This document shows positions 1 through 9,672 of a stretch of DNA of 55,232 nt, piece by piece (position 1 is the first letter of the stretch; each line of letters begins with the position of its first letter). Made by a program: the position numbers and the translations under genes. The stretch is from Chara braunii (taxonomy: Eukaryota; Streptophyta; Charophyceae; Charales; Characeae), in assembly GCA_003427395.1 (NCBI GenBank), contig BFEA01000004.1, positions 2,622,859 through 2,678,090 on the forward strand, in the 5' to 3' direction. Below the pieces are notes generated by a model. The model saw only the letters and a program-made list of their open reading frames with translations, searched no databases and was not told where the DNA came from.

Positions 1-110
1 GGGGGGGGTGTTTTGCGGTGGGCGGGGGTGGGGCACCCCCGCGGCGGGGGTCCGGGGGTCAAACCCCTACCCCGGCTTTGCCCCCGGGGGCCCCCGCCTG
101 ACAACCCTGA
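1..110. other. GC-rich low-complexity start of window
   Basis: This stretch is dominated by G and C runs and ends in a motif resembling the GC-rich segment at 4200-4260 (both contain a gggtc run, a cccctacc(c/t)cgg segment and end in tgacaacc). It could be the end of a repeat family shared with the LINE-rich region, but too little is visible to name it. No coding signal is seen. Confidence 0.4.
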
Positions 111-921
111 GCACAAGTGACGACTTGAAATGTTAACACTATGCAGGCCCTTCGATTGTTAACTGATTATTCACTAGCTGTTAGCCTACCAGTTAATTTA
201 AGAAAACTCATCTAGGAATATGAATTCAACAAATAATCATTCAGATGAATTCATTATAATGTTGTTGAGACTATCTATGGATATATTATTTAGACTCGGG
301 ACGCACGGATGTTTTCAAAAATGTGTATGATCCTTCACAATCCTTTCTCCATCTCCTCTTCAGCTCCCCTTTCCTGTCTTCTGCAGATTCGTGGTACTAT
401 ATCTCCTCAACGTCCGCGGGTCACTCAATCTTCACCCTACACACCGACTTCTTCCTCTTCTTCTTCTTCACCTAGCAAAAACTTTGTGACCACCGTAGCG
501 GCAGGTGTTGTTCGTTAACTTGATTTGCTGATGTATATGTGTGGGCACAACGATTCCCATTAAACGCGCCGCGCCTTTAGGGCTTCGGGATACCGGACCG
601 CAGTGGCTGGAAGCGCCAGCCAAAAAGAAATTGAAACGGTACCCCGGCGCTGCGGCAAAACTTGGTGCGCAGGGAGGCGGCCGGCTCGGCATGGACAGCT
701 GGGCCAAGTACTGGTGGTTTCAAGACTGCAATCCCCTCTTTTGTACCACATAAGTATGCATGCATTCCTGATTGAATATCACCTCTCCACAACCCTTCTG
801 CTAAATGATCATAGTAAGCAAGCAAAAAAACACTAACTAAATTTTGAAGCGCACACCGGGCGACAGCTAGCACAAGTGACGACTTGAAACATTAACACTA
901 TGCAGGCCCTCCGATTGTCAA
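111..921 (+). repeat. 52-bp direct repeats flanking about 700 bp
   Basis: The block at 111-162 (starting gcacaagtgacgacttgaaa) recurs in the same orientation at 870-921 with only a few differences. The DNA between has no recognisable gene; it contains a GC-rich stretch at 540-730 with short overlapping open frames that look spurious. The repeats are too long for a transposon target duplication and too short for ordinary LTRs, so they may be remnants of a tandem array. Confidence 0.6.
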
Positions 922-1012
922 ATGGCACTCTGTCATCCTGTCTGCCTAGTGTCATCACAATTTAATATTGGCCAGAGGCTCCGCTTATGTAGTAAGTGTT
1001 GTAGTATTGACA

Positions 1013-1160
1013 GGCGAGCGGCCTGAACCAGGCAGTTGTGGTTTGGAGTGGTGGTTTCACATTCCACCCTCGTGGTTTGGAGTGGTGAAGTCTCATTTCC
1101 TTATCTCCTACAAACTACCAATTCTTATCAGCCGAGCGGCCTGAACCAGGCAGTTGTGGT
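1013..1160 (+). repeat. 30-bp direct repeat, spacing 118 bp
   Basis: A 30-bp word containing gagcggcctgaaccaggcag occurs at 1013-1042 and 1131-1160, almost identical. A shorter word, gtggtttggagtggtg, is also repeated between them (1036 and 1071). No function can be assigned. Confidence 0.6.
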
Positions 1161-2900
1161 CCTTTCGCTATCATGTGATGGTGGAATCGGCAGCGTAGAT
1201 TCGCTCTGGAATGGTATTTTGTATTGTAGGCATCTGGCTCTGGAAGCGCACAATGGGTGGACCGTGGGAAGCTGTAGTTGCAAAAACGTGTGCAGAAGGA
1301 ATGTGTGCTGCGAGATAATTTGTGTGAGAGACTGTCAGGTTGTCAGGTTGTCAGACACCCGTGTAAAGAAATGTGCCAAAAAGGTCGAGTGTGTCAGAGT
1401 GAAAGAAGGTTTCCTTTTTCGTTTTGCTTCTGTGTAGGATACCCAAGTTTGAATCCAACGTGAACAGCTGTTTTCTTTCAAGTTTGTTGTTTTTCTGCGC
1501 ATGTGATTCCTTTCTTCGTGGCTTCTGCGCAGGTGACCACAAGTTCGGATCCAATGCAATGGTAGTATACGAGCCAGTTTTGGAACTTCCAGTTCCAACA
1601 GAAGCATAGAGATCTGTCAAAACGTTTGTAGGCATAGCCACTAAATAACGGGCATGCCTCCCCCACTCCTCCATCGGAGGTACAGACAGTGGAGGTAGGA
1701 CAGCAGGAGATCCGCCACCCTCCCCCCTGGAGCAGGTTGAGGACAGCCTGGTGGTGCTGGCGGATTGAATGATGCACAACCTCCACGATTGGGATTGGGA
1801 TGGGCGGCTCCCAGACGTGTTTTGGACTCGATCCACAGGGAGATCATCCCCCTCCTGGATAGCAACTGCAGCCTCCGCACAGTTCTAACACACGGCCTAC
1901 CCAGCTACACTAGCTGGGTGTGGCACCGCCTGATGGCCATTCCTTACCTCCGGCTGCAGCCGCCTGAGATGACCGAGGAACTTCAAAACGGCCAGGGGAC
2001 CTCGGCCCCTGTGTCGACAATGCCTGTGGATGCCACAGAGGTAATGATGTTCGGTACTGCAATGGCTTCGCTGCTACAGCAACCAGCTACTGCCAGTGGT
2101 GCTGGCAATGTTGGCAGCAGTGTACACACACAGGGTAAGGAGCCGCCAACGGAGGAGGGCCAAATGAGGCTACGAACAGGCGACAATAGCCAAGGTGCTG
2201 CCACCCAGCAACTGAGGTCAGGGGAGGGCACGGGGTTGTCCACAATAGTGGTAGCATCAGTGGCACAGGGCACGTAATGACCGTGGGGCTCGGAGCCCCC
2301 AGGATACACGACCAACGACGCTGCAGCCTGATCGCCCGAAGCCGGCTGATGAAAACTTAGTCAACAAGGATAGAAAACTGAGACAGCTCTTGGATTAAGG
2401 TACACAATCAGGTGGCCTTACGGACAAGGGAAGCGTGTTTCTCCCGGCTGAGGACTGTTGGAAGTGGGCATTCCCGAGGTTTCCCACAGCGAAAACAGGG
2501 GGGTCAATCTTAACGGGTGGACCTTCCGCTTCCTCTCAAAATACGGGAGTGCAACTGGGGAGAAAGTGCTAAATCAAGAGATGCTAGAACAAAGAGATGT
2601 CTCCCTTCTGTTTGAGCTTGATGAGGAGGCTGACCTGCATTACTTCTCACGTAATGCCCTACTCGATGTGCAAATCCTTCAACTAAAAGTCGGTGAAACA
2701 TGGTCTGCAGTTGATGTTTGCACAATCTCAAGCACTATAATCAGAAATAACTGGCTGCAAGGGCCAAGGGAATGGAATAGTCAAGAATGGGGGTGCCCGT
2801 TAAAGATGGCCTTCAGCGAATGACATTGGCAATTAACGATGTATACTGTTAGCGTACTTTATGAAAGGGACAAGAAGTAGGCAACGCACCCGAAGAGACA
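1161..2900. other. unassigned region with two unremarkable open frames
   Basis: Two plus-strand open frames lie here: 1765-2277 (170 codons, Gln/Thr/Ala-rich second half) and 2458-2823 (121 codons). I recognise no domain in either. Because LINE fragments lie nearby, the first could be a decayed LINE ORF1, but there is no motif to show it. Nothing else of note is seen, and neither frame should be treated as a gene without homology support. Confidence 0.3.
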
Positions 2901-2961
2901 CGTTGAACCTATGACCCTCTGTACCCAAAACAGATGCGCTACCAGACGGCGCTACACCTTG
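2901..2961 (-). pseudogene. trnP: mitochondrial tRNA-Pro(UGG) relic
   Basis: Read on the minus strand from 2961, the sequence matches the plant mitochondrial trnP pattern: acceptor caaggtg, D-arm gcgccgtctggtagcgc, and an anticodon stem TCTGT/ACAGA around a TTTGGGT loop giving anticodon UGG. The T-arm starts normally but diverges after ggttcaa, and the 3' acceptor strand is missing, so it is not a functional tRNA. It lies upstream of an SSU rRNA fragment, both belonging to an mt-derived segment. Confidence 0.7.
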
Positions 2962-3072
2962 TCATGTTCAATTGGTAATTCAACTAGCTGACTAACTAAG
3001 ATTGGATTGACTGGAACTGGTGAACTCAATGGTGTAGGTTCAAATTCTACATTCCAGAAATTAAGCCATAAT

Positions 3073-3834
3073 CAGGGTCACCAGCCCGTACGTACGAAGG
3101 TCCCCGGGCAGACCTCCGTACGTATGGGCGTTCAGGGTCCCGTACGGGGTTTGAACCCGACGGCTATCGGCCCCCGTCAAAAATTATTTCGGGGCCTAAA
3201 AATAATATTTTTTTTCTGAATTTTCTTTTGGGAGTTCTCTATGATGTGAGGTACATGCCTGTAAATTTTCAAGTCATTTGGCTAAGGCCGATAAGAATTA
3301 AAAATAGCCAAAGATGGGGGTGTCAAAACGTGCTCGTCCACGTATTTTTTCACTTCCTACTTTTTGTTTTCACTTTAGGGGTCTAAACTATTTTATTATT
3401 TTTTGAAACTTTTTTAGTGGGTTTTGTATTATGTGAAGTACACATCTGTAAATTTTCAGGGCATTTAGGTTTGCCCAAAAAAAAAGAAAAATCGCCAAAG
3501 ATGGTGGTGTTGACAACATGTTCGTACACTCACTAAATTTAATTCTCTTTTTATTTTTATTTATTTTTGTTATTGGTATTTGTTTTCCATATTTTATTTT
3601 TATTTCGAATTTGGTAATCAATTCGGATGTAATGCTCAGGCAAATCTTGTTTAATTTATTTATTTTTCTCCATAACATTTTTTTTTTTCATATTTTTTTG
3701 ATGACTTTTTTTTTTTTTTTTTTTTTTTTTGGGCCGGCGTTCGGGCCGAACAGCCGAATGCATCCCTAAGGGGTCCCATACGTTCGGGCGTTCGGGTTTG
3801 GGCGTTCGGCCCGTCCCGAACGTGTGTTACCCTG
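3073..3834. mobile_element. MITE-1, hAT-like, with perfect 8-bp target duplication
   Basis: The element is bounded by CAGGGTCACC at 3073 and the inverted tip GTTACCCTG at 3834. Directly outside are identical 8-bp words GCCATAAT (3065-3072 and 3835-3842), the target duplication size of hAT transposons, and CAGGG termini also suit that superfamily. The ends are GC-rich with repeated CGTACG/CGAACG-type words; the middle is AT-rich with long T runs (3707-3730). It has no transposase and is non-autonomous. A second copy lies at 38629-39394 with about the same length and the same internal order of motifs (for example gatggggGtgtcaaaacgtg). It sits within mt-derived DNA, so it inserted after that DNA reached the nucleus. 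Confidence 0.88.
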
Positions 3835-3850
3835 GCCATAATAAAAAAAC

Positions 3851-3901
3851 AGAGTTTGATCCTGGCTCAGAATGAATGCTAACACATGCAAGTTGAACGT
3901 T
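3851..3901 (+). rRNA. rrn18: 5' end of mitochondrial SSU (18S) rRNA, fragment
   Basis: The start agagtttgatcctggctcag is the universal 5' end of bacterial-type SSU rRNA, followed by aacacatgcaagttgaacg. About a dozen bases normally found between the two blocks are missing, apparently a deletion at a short GCT repeat. The match stops near 3901 where LINE sequence begins. Only about 50 nt survive, so this is a pseudogene fragment of organellar origin. Confidence 0.8.
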
Positions 3902-4210
3902 GACCTTTGGATGCTAAATGTGCATAGGCTGGCAACCGCAACCCCCGAAAAGCACCACACAATATGTGATCAGTTCCGAGAGGTAGGGGGAAGGACCTGG
4001 CCAGATGTCATCTATGTACAAGAGATGCACCTGATGGACATACCAGACAATTCTGGGTTCATGCATCCATGCCGACCAGTGCTGGGGTAGCCACCTGGCT
4101 CCCCCCTGACACAAGAGTGGAGCCAGTTCAATGGACTGCGGACAAGGACACTGGGTGACCATCCTTGCAATACTTGAATTGGAGGTAGTAGGCATCATTT
4201 GCGGGGGTCG
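3902..4210 (+). pseudogene. LINE endonuclease fragment
   Basis: Translation on the plus strand gives an apurinic-endonuclease-like start of a LINE ORF2: an LNV motif near 3917 (catalytic Asn of the WNVRG-type motif) and VIYVQEMHL around 4005-4030 (catalytic Glu of the QE motif). The frame is broken by a TAG at 4088, with homologous-looking sequence continuing in other frames to about 4200. The RT domain is absent. It abuts the SSU rRNA fragment directly. An endonuclease from another non-LTR clade cannot be excluded. Confidence 0.5.
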
Positions 4211-4319
4211 GGTAGACCCCTACCTCGGCTTGGGCCCCGGGGATCTCCGCGTGACAACCTTGCACGCAATTATAGGACCGCAATAACTCTTCACCTTCGC
4301 GGAACATAGATGCCACGGT

Positions 4320-4392
4320 CTGAAAATCAGAAGTGAGTTGTACAGACAGAACAGACTGAAAATCAGAAGTGAGCTGTACAGACAGAGAACAG
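4320..4392. repeat. two tandem 36-bp units
   Basis: The unit beginning ctgaaaatcagaagtgag occurs at 4320-4355 and again at 4356-4391 with one or two differences. It lies at the 3' edge of the minus-strand LINE fragment and may be its 3' UTR. Confidence 0.75.
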
Positions 4393-5560
4393 GGGGAGCG
4401 AGGTAAGCGGCCGGGGGTGCGGCGGGGGGGGTGGGGGGGGGGATCGACCCCCCCCCCCGCCTCTCTGATTCCATTATAGAGGCGGGGAAGGGGCGCCCCA
4501 AACGCTCCGACCTCAGGAAAACCCCGGGGATCGATGGGGGCGGGGGAGCGAATNCGTGTTTGGAATGACTCGGTCGGTTGGTGCTTGGAGTGCCTGCGTC
4601 GTTTGGCGCTTGAGTCGCCCGGTCTGTAGGTGTTTGGAGCAGCTAGGTCAGAAGGTGCTTGGGGGGGGGGGGGGGGGGGGGGGTTGGGGGGGGTGCAGGG
4701 TTGGGCATCGGGAGGTGCGGGAGCAGGTCTATTTGGAGGTAAGGGATGTAAAAGTCGTTCATAGGCCTTCTCATCCAGGTCTGTTCTGAGGACCTCCAGG
4801 GCTGCCATAGGATGTTTAATTTTGCATCCGATTCGCTGAACAGGCTGCAGGGGTCCTTCCACGTTTGGTTGTAGGAGTTGATGATGGCAGCTCTGGTCTG
4901 TTGTTCCTTTTCCCCCTGTGGGCTGGTTACATGGTTTTCCAGGCTTCGTGGGTGTGGGATCCGATAACCGCCTCCAGCGCCTGCGGGGCTTACTGAAAGC
5001 CAAACTGGTGGTTTTGCCGTTGAACTTGAAACGAGCACCTTGCTTGCTAGACCAGCATCAGCACATAGCGGGACCAATGGGCCAGTTGGTGGAGGTCCTT
5101 TCCCAACAGCACTAGGTCGAGTGCCCACGGGATGTGGTGTGTTATTAGGGAGTGGAAGGTGGCATCCCACCACTGCCAGATTCGGGTGACCATTGGGCAT
5201 GGCAGGAGGTAGTGCTCCAAGGGCGCACAGGTCCGGGGGTAAGCCTTGCCACAGTAGCCGCATATGGGAAAGAGCTGGCCTTTGTGTTCCAAGTCGGTTT
5301 CGGACAAAAGCTAGTCCGGTGTGGGGAGGCATCAGTGCAGGATGTGCCATTGCAGCGAGCGGAGGTTAGTGGGAATTAGTTTGACACATTGGGGGCAGGG
5401 GAATTTTCGCTGGAGGGTCGGGTCTATGGGGGAGTCCAGAGCCCATCTCACGGTTATGGTTTGCCTAACAGGAGTGTCGGTCTCGAATCCCCCCCCTTGA
5501 TTGGTGTAATCTAATGTATGCATGGGTTTCACGCTTGCCCATTCCATACCTGACACGGAA
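4393..5560 (-). pseudogene. LINE ORF2 C-terminal (zinc-finger) fragment
   Basis: The minus strand encodes, across several frames, a region typical of the end of plant LINE reverse transcriptases: a WHILH word near 5340, LAFVRNRLG near 5290, then a Cys/His cluster (CGYCGKAY...C...LEHYLLPCP) at about 5260-5190 followed by an aromatic-rich tail. Frameshifts separate these blocks. Low-complexity C/G runs (4425-4460, 4664-4690) encode poly-proline and include one N at 4553. It faces the endonuclease fragment on the other strand, so the two are not in normal LINE order. Family placement is inference from motif order. Confidence 0.5.
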
Positions 5561-6185
5561 CGCCGACCTAGGCTATCATGAAAACCCGAAAAGTCTGATG
5601 AATATGAGAGTGGTGGAGATCAGGAGGGTCTCTTCACCGATGAACCCTCAACATCGATCGAGGCCCTACCTTTTGATCTGGCTAAGTATCAATCTCGCCC
5701 CTGGCAGGTCGGGTTCGTGGGCCTCCAGAGTGCAATCTCTCTGGTTGCTTCTTTGCACCCTGTAGATCACCAAAGGCAGGGCCAGGTCTCCAAGCTCGAC
5801 CACCTAGTATGTGTGCTGCACATTTGGTCCTTTTCTCAGGGCAAATTGTTAGACGAGAGGGACGACCCTTCGAATGTGTTGCAGTTTATCGTCCATATTT
5901 TTTGAATATCTAAGGTGTTCTTGAACTTAAACAAGTGTGACCCAATCCTCGGTCCGTGGATTCCACAAACTCCCAATCGTGTATAAACCTTTTTTTACTG
6001 AGGTAAGTCATATCGAGTGTGACGTCAGCGGGAAGAGTTTGTCTACCTTGTCCAATATGCGGGGGTTGTCAAACAGCGGTTGACACCAGATGTCGTGCCA
6101 CCTGTTAGGAGGTTGTTTTTGCTTGGCCCAACTCGCCTCCAAAGGTCGATCATGTATGGCCACATCGGGTCGTTAACACAAAATT
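5561..6185. other. probable continuation of LINE relic, degraded
   Basis: Minus-strand frames are broken by many stops, and short LINE-like patches cannot be firmly assigned. The right edge carries a 54-bp word (6082-6135) that recurs at 7104-7160. Confidence 0.3.
6082..6135 (+). repeat. 54-bp word shared with 7104-7160
   Basis: The block containing tgtcgtgccacctgttagga and then a ttttgctt(c)ggccca segment occurs here and at 7104-7160, where it forms the whole spacer between two trnS-bearing tandem copies. It begins with TGTCG, so it might be the tip of an LTR, but no partner end was found. Confidence 0.6.
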
Positions 6186-6642
6186 TTATTTTATTTTTTT
6201 TAGAGTGCTTGTTTTAATAATCATCAAATATGTATTTATGTATTTGTTTTGTTTGTTTTTGTGTCATCTTATATCCACTAATGAATCAAATCAATAATTG
6301 TGTGACCTTTTGTCGTTCCATTTCAATACAACGAATTAGGGAAGGTTTTAAGCAAAACACACGNACCGAGGGCGGAGCTTGAAGTTTCATATCATGACTA
6401 AACCTCAATTTCAAGATAAGTATGGAGCTCTATGGATTAGTACTAGCTTTATATACAACACCTCGACAACCAGCGAAGCTGTTTTTATTTGCGTAATTAT
6501 ACCTATTCTGGATAAATCAAATCATATTTGATCTGACTTACGGAAAATTCATAACCCTTAAAATTCACAAATCTCATTGGTTGAAAAAACTCATAGACTT
6601 TTTGGCTTTCTATGAAACAAAATTACCTACGTTCAATGGGAA
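6186..6642. other. AT-rich mt-like DNA, no gene recognised
   Basis: Base composition matches the mt-derived sequence that follows. A short frame starting atgactaaacctcaatttc near 6400 is open for several codons, but I could not match it to a mitochondrial gene. Confidence 0.3.
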
Positions 6643-6997
6643 AAATGAGTGTATCCCAAGTGATCAACAGAAAGGTACCAGAAAACAATACTCCATCACT
6701 TGTTTTTCGAAGTGATTGCTTTCTTCTCATAATCGATATTGATATTTGTTCTTTCTTATGGTATGAATTTAATTCAAATGTTTGTGTAACCTAAGATTCC
6801 AATAAATTAGTTCACCACCAAATGGACTCTTGGTGGAAAGGACCACTTCATATTTATAACTTTTTTTAATCAAACTTAATCGAATGAGATTGAACTGGCG
6901 CCGCTGGCACTTCGTGGCCTTGGACATGTAAGAGTCATACAAAACCCCATTGTCTCAGTATTTCTTAGTATGAAAACCAAGTCAAGTTTGATTCTTA

Positions 6998-7074
6998 GGG
7001 AAGTACTTATGACATTGGTTTGCTAATCAACATACAACAAGATTGTATCATGGGTTCAAATCTTATTTCCTCCG
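6998..7074 (+). pseudogene. trnS: mitochondrial tRNA-Ser(GCU) relic, copy 1
   Basis: The core cattggtttgctaatc carries anticodon GCU, the long variable arm acatacaacaagattgtat is present, and the T-arm gggttcaaatc leads to a 3' acceptor ttcctccg as in plant mt trnS-GCU. The 5' part lacks most of the D-arm, and copy 2 has the same gap, so the loss preceded the duplication. Confidence 0.7.
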
Positions 7075-7515
7075 TTCCGTGGGCGGCAGAGTTTTTCAAA
7101 GTGGACACGATATGTCGTGCCACCTGTTAGGAAATTGGTTTTGCTTCGGCCCAACCCGAGAAATAAGTGTATCCCAAGTGATCAAAAGAATGGCACCAGA
7201 AAACAACACTCCATCACTTGTTTTTCGAAGTGGTCGCTTTCTTTTCATAATCGATAATGATATTTGTTATTTCTTATAGTATGGATTTAATTCAAATGTT
7301 TCTGTAACCTAAGACTTCAATAAAGTAGATCACCACCAAATTGACTCTTGGTGGAATGGACCACTTCGTGTTTGCAACTTTTTTTAATCAAACTCAATCA
7401 AATTAAATTGAACTGGCGCCGCTGCCACTTCGTGGCCTTAGACGTGTAAGAGGCATACAAAACTCAATTGTTTCGGTATTTCTTATCGTGAAAACCAAGT
7501 CAAGTTTGATTCGCA

Positions 7516-7593
7516 GGGAAGTACTTATGGCATTCGTTTGCTAAATCAACATACAACAAGATTGTATTATGGGTTTAAATCTCATTTTCTCCG
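7516..7593 (+). pseudogene. trnS: mitochondrial tRNA-Ser(GCU) relic, copy 2
   Basis: Second copy within the tandem duplication, with anticodon loop tttgctaa, variable arm and T-arm gggtttaaatc. It shares the D-arm deletion of copy 1 and has extra substitutions in the T-loop. Confidence 0.7.
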
Positions 7594-7740
7594 TTCCGTG
7601 GAGGGCGTAGTTTTTGAAAGTGGAAACATTTGTATAAGTACACAGTTGGAATTAAAAAAACAGTAATAATTCGTTGAAGAAACCAATGTGCCAATTTTTC
7701 TCTATTAACTTTCATTTGTGAAACGACACCGTAAAAATAG

Positions 7741-7867
7741 GGAAAATTTTTATTTTATCCACATAAGAGTTTATGCTCAATGGATTATTGGAATCATATG
7801 GATGTAACGCAACAATATGAATAATACTAGCACCTGCAATTATAAAAGGAAGTAAATAGATCATGAT
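7741..7867 (-). pseudogene. cob: cytochrome b exon fragment
   Basis: The minus strand translates to LLPFIIAGASIIHIVALHPY followed by SNNPLSINSYVDKIK, the conserved mid/C-terminal part of mitochondrial cytochrome b (complex III) including the HPYGSNNP-type motif. Conservation ends after a PIF word near 7741, about where the related exon at 9217 would continue (KDLVGW), so an intron boundary is plausible. The two exons are in opposite orientation here, showing rearrangement. Confidence 0.85.
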
Positions 7868-8339
7868 ATAACTTAATTATTTTATTTTGTTACTACTGTT
7901 TTAAAGTCACCTTTGGTTGGTTTTCCCCAAGGAAAAACGAAAGATTTCTATTTTACGTGAGCAACGCAGACGTTTAGAGTCTGGAAAAAGAAGAAATAAA
8001 AATCAGAATGAGTGAATTCGTTCTATGTGACATTTTACGATTAAGCGTGCTAAGTTCAAAAAAAAAAATACTTTATAATGAAGAAATTATAGTAACTTGG
8101 TTTGGGTGCTATAGCTGGTGTTTATTCAGTCATTTCATTTCGGTTGAATTCTTGGACATTCTTTCTAAACATTGTTGTTTTTTTATTTAGTTTTTTTGTT
8201 TTGTTTTTTGTTCATTCGGGATAACTTGCATCTGTTCATAGCTTCGCCACAGATTCGCAATGAGGAATTTTTTTATCTGTTATTTTAGAGGGAAGTCTCT
8301 TAAAATTTGGAATTATGATTTTTTAAGATTTTAATACCA
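7868..8339. other. mt-like DNA without an identified gene
   Basis: AT-rich sequence between the cob and nad4 fragments. A purine-rich stretch near 7930-8010 translates to a basic peptide and a 60-codon frame follows at 8008-8190, but neither could be named. Confidence 0.3.
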
Positions 8340-8468
8340 ATGTTTTTAGAAGTTACTCTTTATTTCACTCCTTTCATTTATACTTTTAATGTGATTGCTA
8401 TAATATATACTTCCTTAACTATATTAAGACAAATCAATTTGAAAAAAATTATTGCGTATTTTTCAGTA
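8340..8468 (+). pseudogene. nad4: NADH dehydrogenase subunit 4 exon fragment
   Basis: Translation reads MFLEVTLYFTPFIYTFNVIA then IIYTSLTILRQINLKKIIAY, closely matching the central region of plant mitochondrial NAD4 (complex I). The match ends after the IIAY word, where the normal protein continues AHMNF, so either an intron or a rearrangement breakpoint follows. The following part of nad4 lies 25 kb away at 33036. Confidence 0.85.
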
Positions 8469-8852
8469 AAAGGAGGGGTTGAAAATGCCACGGGTTTTTG
8501 CATTGTAAAATGCAAGTATATTTGCGTGTTCCATCGGGATCATAATTTTTATTGGCACAGGAAGGATATAACCTTTGTGAGTGCGTTTTACAAATTCATA
8601 CTTCTTAAGTTGTTCTACAAACTTCTTGATAGGGGTTTGGTGGAGAACAAGTCTCGGGTGTATCCTTCTTTGGCTTCCTTTTTCGTGCGCTTTGCGTCTA
8701 ACCCATAAAAGAAAATTCCCTTAAGTGGATATGTGGAAGTACGATACGACGACTCAGAGAAACATGTGATTTTTTAGCCTATTGAAATGACTCAAGAATT
8801 TCGTTAGACAGAAAACCCCAAGAAGCATCAAACATTTCTGACAAAATCCATG
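8469..8852. other. mt-like DNA, no gene recognised
   Basis: The 3' extension of the nad4 frame remains open to 8708 but the peptide matches nothing I know; it is probably intron or chimeric DNA. The last 80 nt directly precede a group II intron start and could be an exon end. Confidence 0.3.
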
Positions 8853-9216
8853 GTGCGAATTTGATATAACAAGTACCGACTCCCAGTGCAACCTCATAAA
8901 AAGTTATGAAACATAGACCTTAAGAAATTGAAACACAAGCGGTTGTTATGGTGTTGGATCCTGAGTCTTTATTGTTTTGTCTTTTGTTTGCAAAATCGCA
9001 ACGAAGTTGCTTTGACTGTTGCCCCTCTTATGATTCACAAATGGATTGCTTTATTTTTCTCTGCTTTTTATGTTTAACCATGTTGAAGGAACTTGGTCAA
9101 AATGAGTCCGTAACTTCAGGAGGAGTGCTTACTTACAGTCGCTGACTAAGGACCTCCGGGAGAGCTGTATGCGAGAAATCTTGCACATACTGTTTGGGAA
9201 AGACTCTCTGATGCCT
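8853..9216 (+). ncRNA. short group II intron relic
   Basis: The stretch begins with GTGCGAATTTGATATAACAA, a typical group II 5' end, and ends with a domain V hairpin (9162-9195) and a plausible domain VI just before a cob exon. At about 365 nt with no maturase it is shorter than usual, so internal domains are probably deleted. Its first 95 nt are duplicated at 20791-20886. Self-splicing ability cannot be judged. Confidence 0.6.
9162..9195 (+). ncRNA. group II intron domain V
   Basis: A 34-nt hairpin beginning GAGCTGTATGCGAGAAATC and closing with TTGCACATACTGTTT. It has the standard domain V length, the catalytic AGC near its 5' strand, a GAAA-type apical region and paired stems GAGC.GTATG / CATAC.GTTT. 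The match to the mitochondrial consensus is clear. Confidence 0.8.
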
Positions 9217-9560
9217 ATCTATATATGAAGGCGTCGGTTATGATATTTCACTCAAAGATTTAGTAGGTTGGGTAGTCTTTGCAATATTTTTTTTTATTTT
9301 TTTTTAATGCACCTAATATAGAGTATCATCCATAGAAAACGACCATATGCTCGACCGAACCAACCAACCGGATTGGAATCCTTCCTTCTGGCATATAAAT
9401 ATGGAATACATACCTTTATCATTTGTAGCAATTATATGGTCTTAATATATGGATCAAATACATTTCGTCCCATATTTTGGCTTGGAAGTCTTTCTATATT
9501 TTTGACTTCTTATTATTTTTTGCGTTGACTTTTTTTCTCACTTTTCTTGCTCCAACCAAT
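9217..9560 (+). pseudogene. cob: cytochrome b 3' exon, degraded
   Basis: Immediately after the intron relic, the frame reads VGYDISLKDLVGWVVFAIFF, matching the transmembrane segment after the VDKI region of cytochrome b. The frame hits stops near 9306. Further on, a stretch giving STFRPI-like NTFRPIFW near 9455 resembles the protein's end, but in a shifted frame. Confidence is high for the first 85 nt and low for the remainder. Confidence 0.65.
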
Positions 9561-9589
9561 ACCTTTAAGCGAGGCATCGAAAGATGTCA

Positions 9590-9672
9590 TAATGCTCCTA
9601 CTCTGATGGCAATCCCTTTAATACTTTGATTCGTTTACGCCACGATGAAGTTAGACTAGTGAGCTACTACGC
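9590..9672 (-). rRNA. rrn26: mitochondrial LSU (26S) rRNA fragment
   Basis: Read on the minus strand from 9672, gcgtagtagctcactagtc matches the near-universal LSU rRNA block GCGTAATAGCTCACTGGTC, followed by taacttcat.gtggcg as in plant mt 26S. The match fades near 9590. The retrotransposon LTR starts at the next base (9673), so the element inserted in this rRNA relic. Confidence 0.7.

Larger units (their letters stand above)
6643..7624 (+). repeat. tandem duplication of a 463-bp mt segment bearing trnS
   Basis: Copy 1 (6643-7105) and copy 2 (7161-7624) align throughout, from gtgtatcccaagtgatca to gttttt.aaagtgga. They differ by scattered substitutions and tiny indels, so the duplication is not recent. 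Both contain a GC-rich hairpin region (gaactggcgccgctg...acttcgtggcc) and a defective tRNA-Ser near the end. The 57-bp spacer between them is a separate repeat also found at 6082. Confidence 0.85.

Noticed and set aside
3851-3901. Bacterial contamination suggested by 16S-like start
   Set aside because: Only about 50 nt match, with a deletion; it sits with a plant-type mt trnP relic and is followed by LINE sequence.
4128-5003. 291-codon minus-strand frame as a proline-rich gene
   Set aside because: It runs through C/G homopolymers and an N and overlaps the LINE endonuclease on the other strand; only short parts match LINE sequence.
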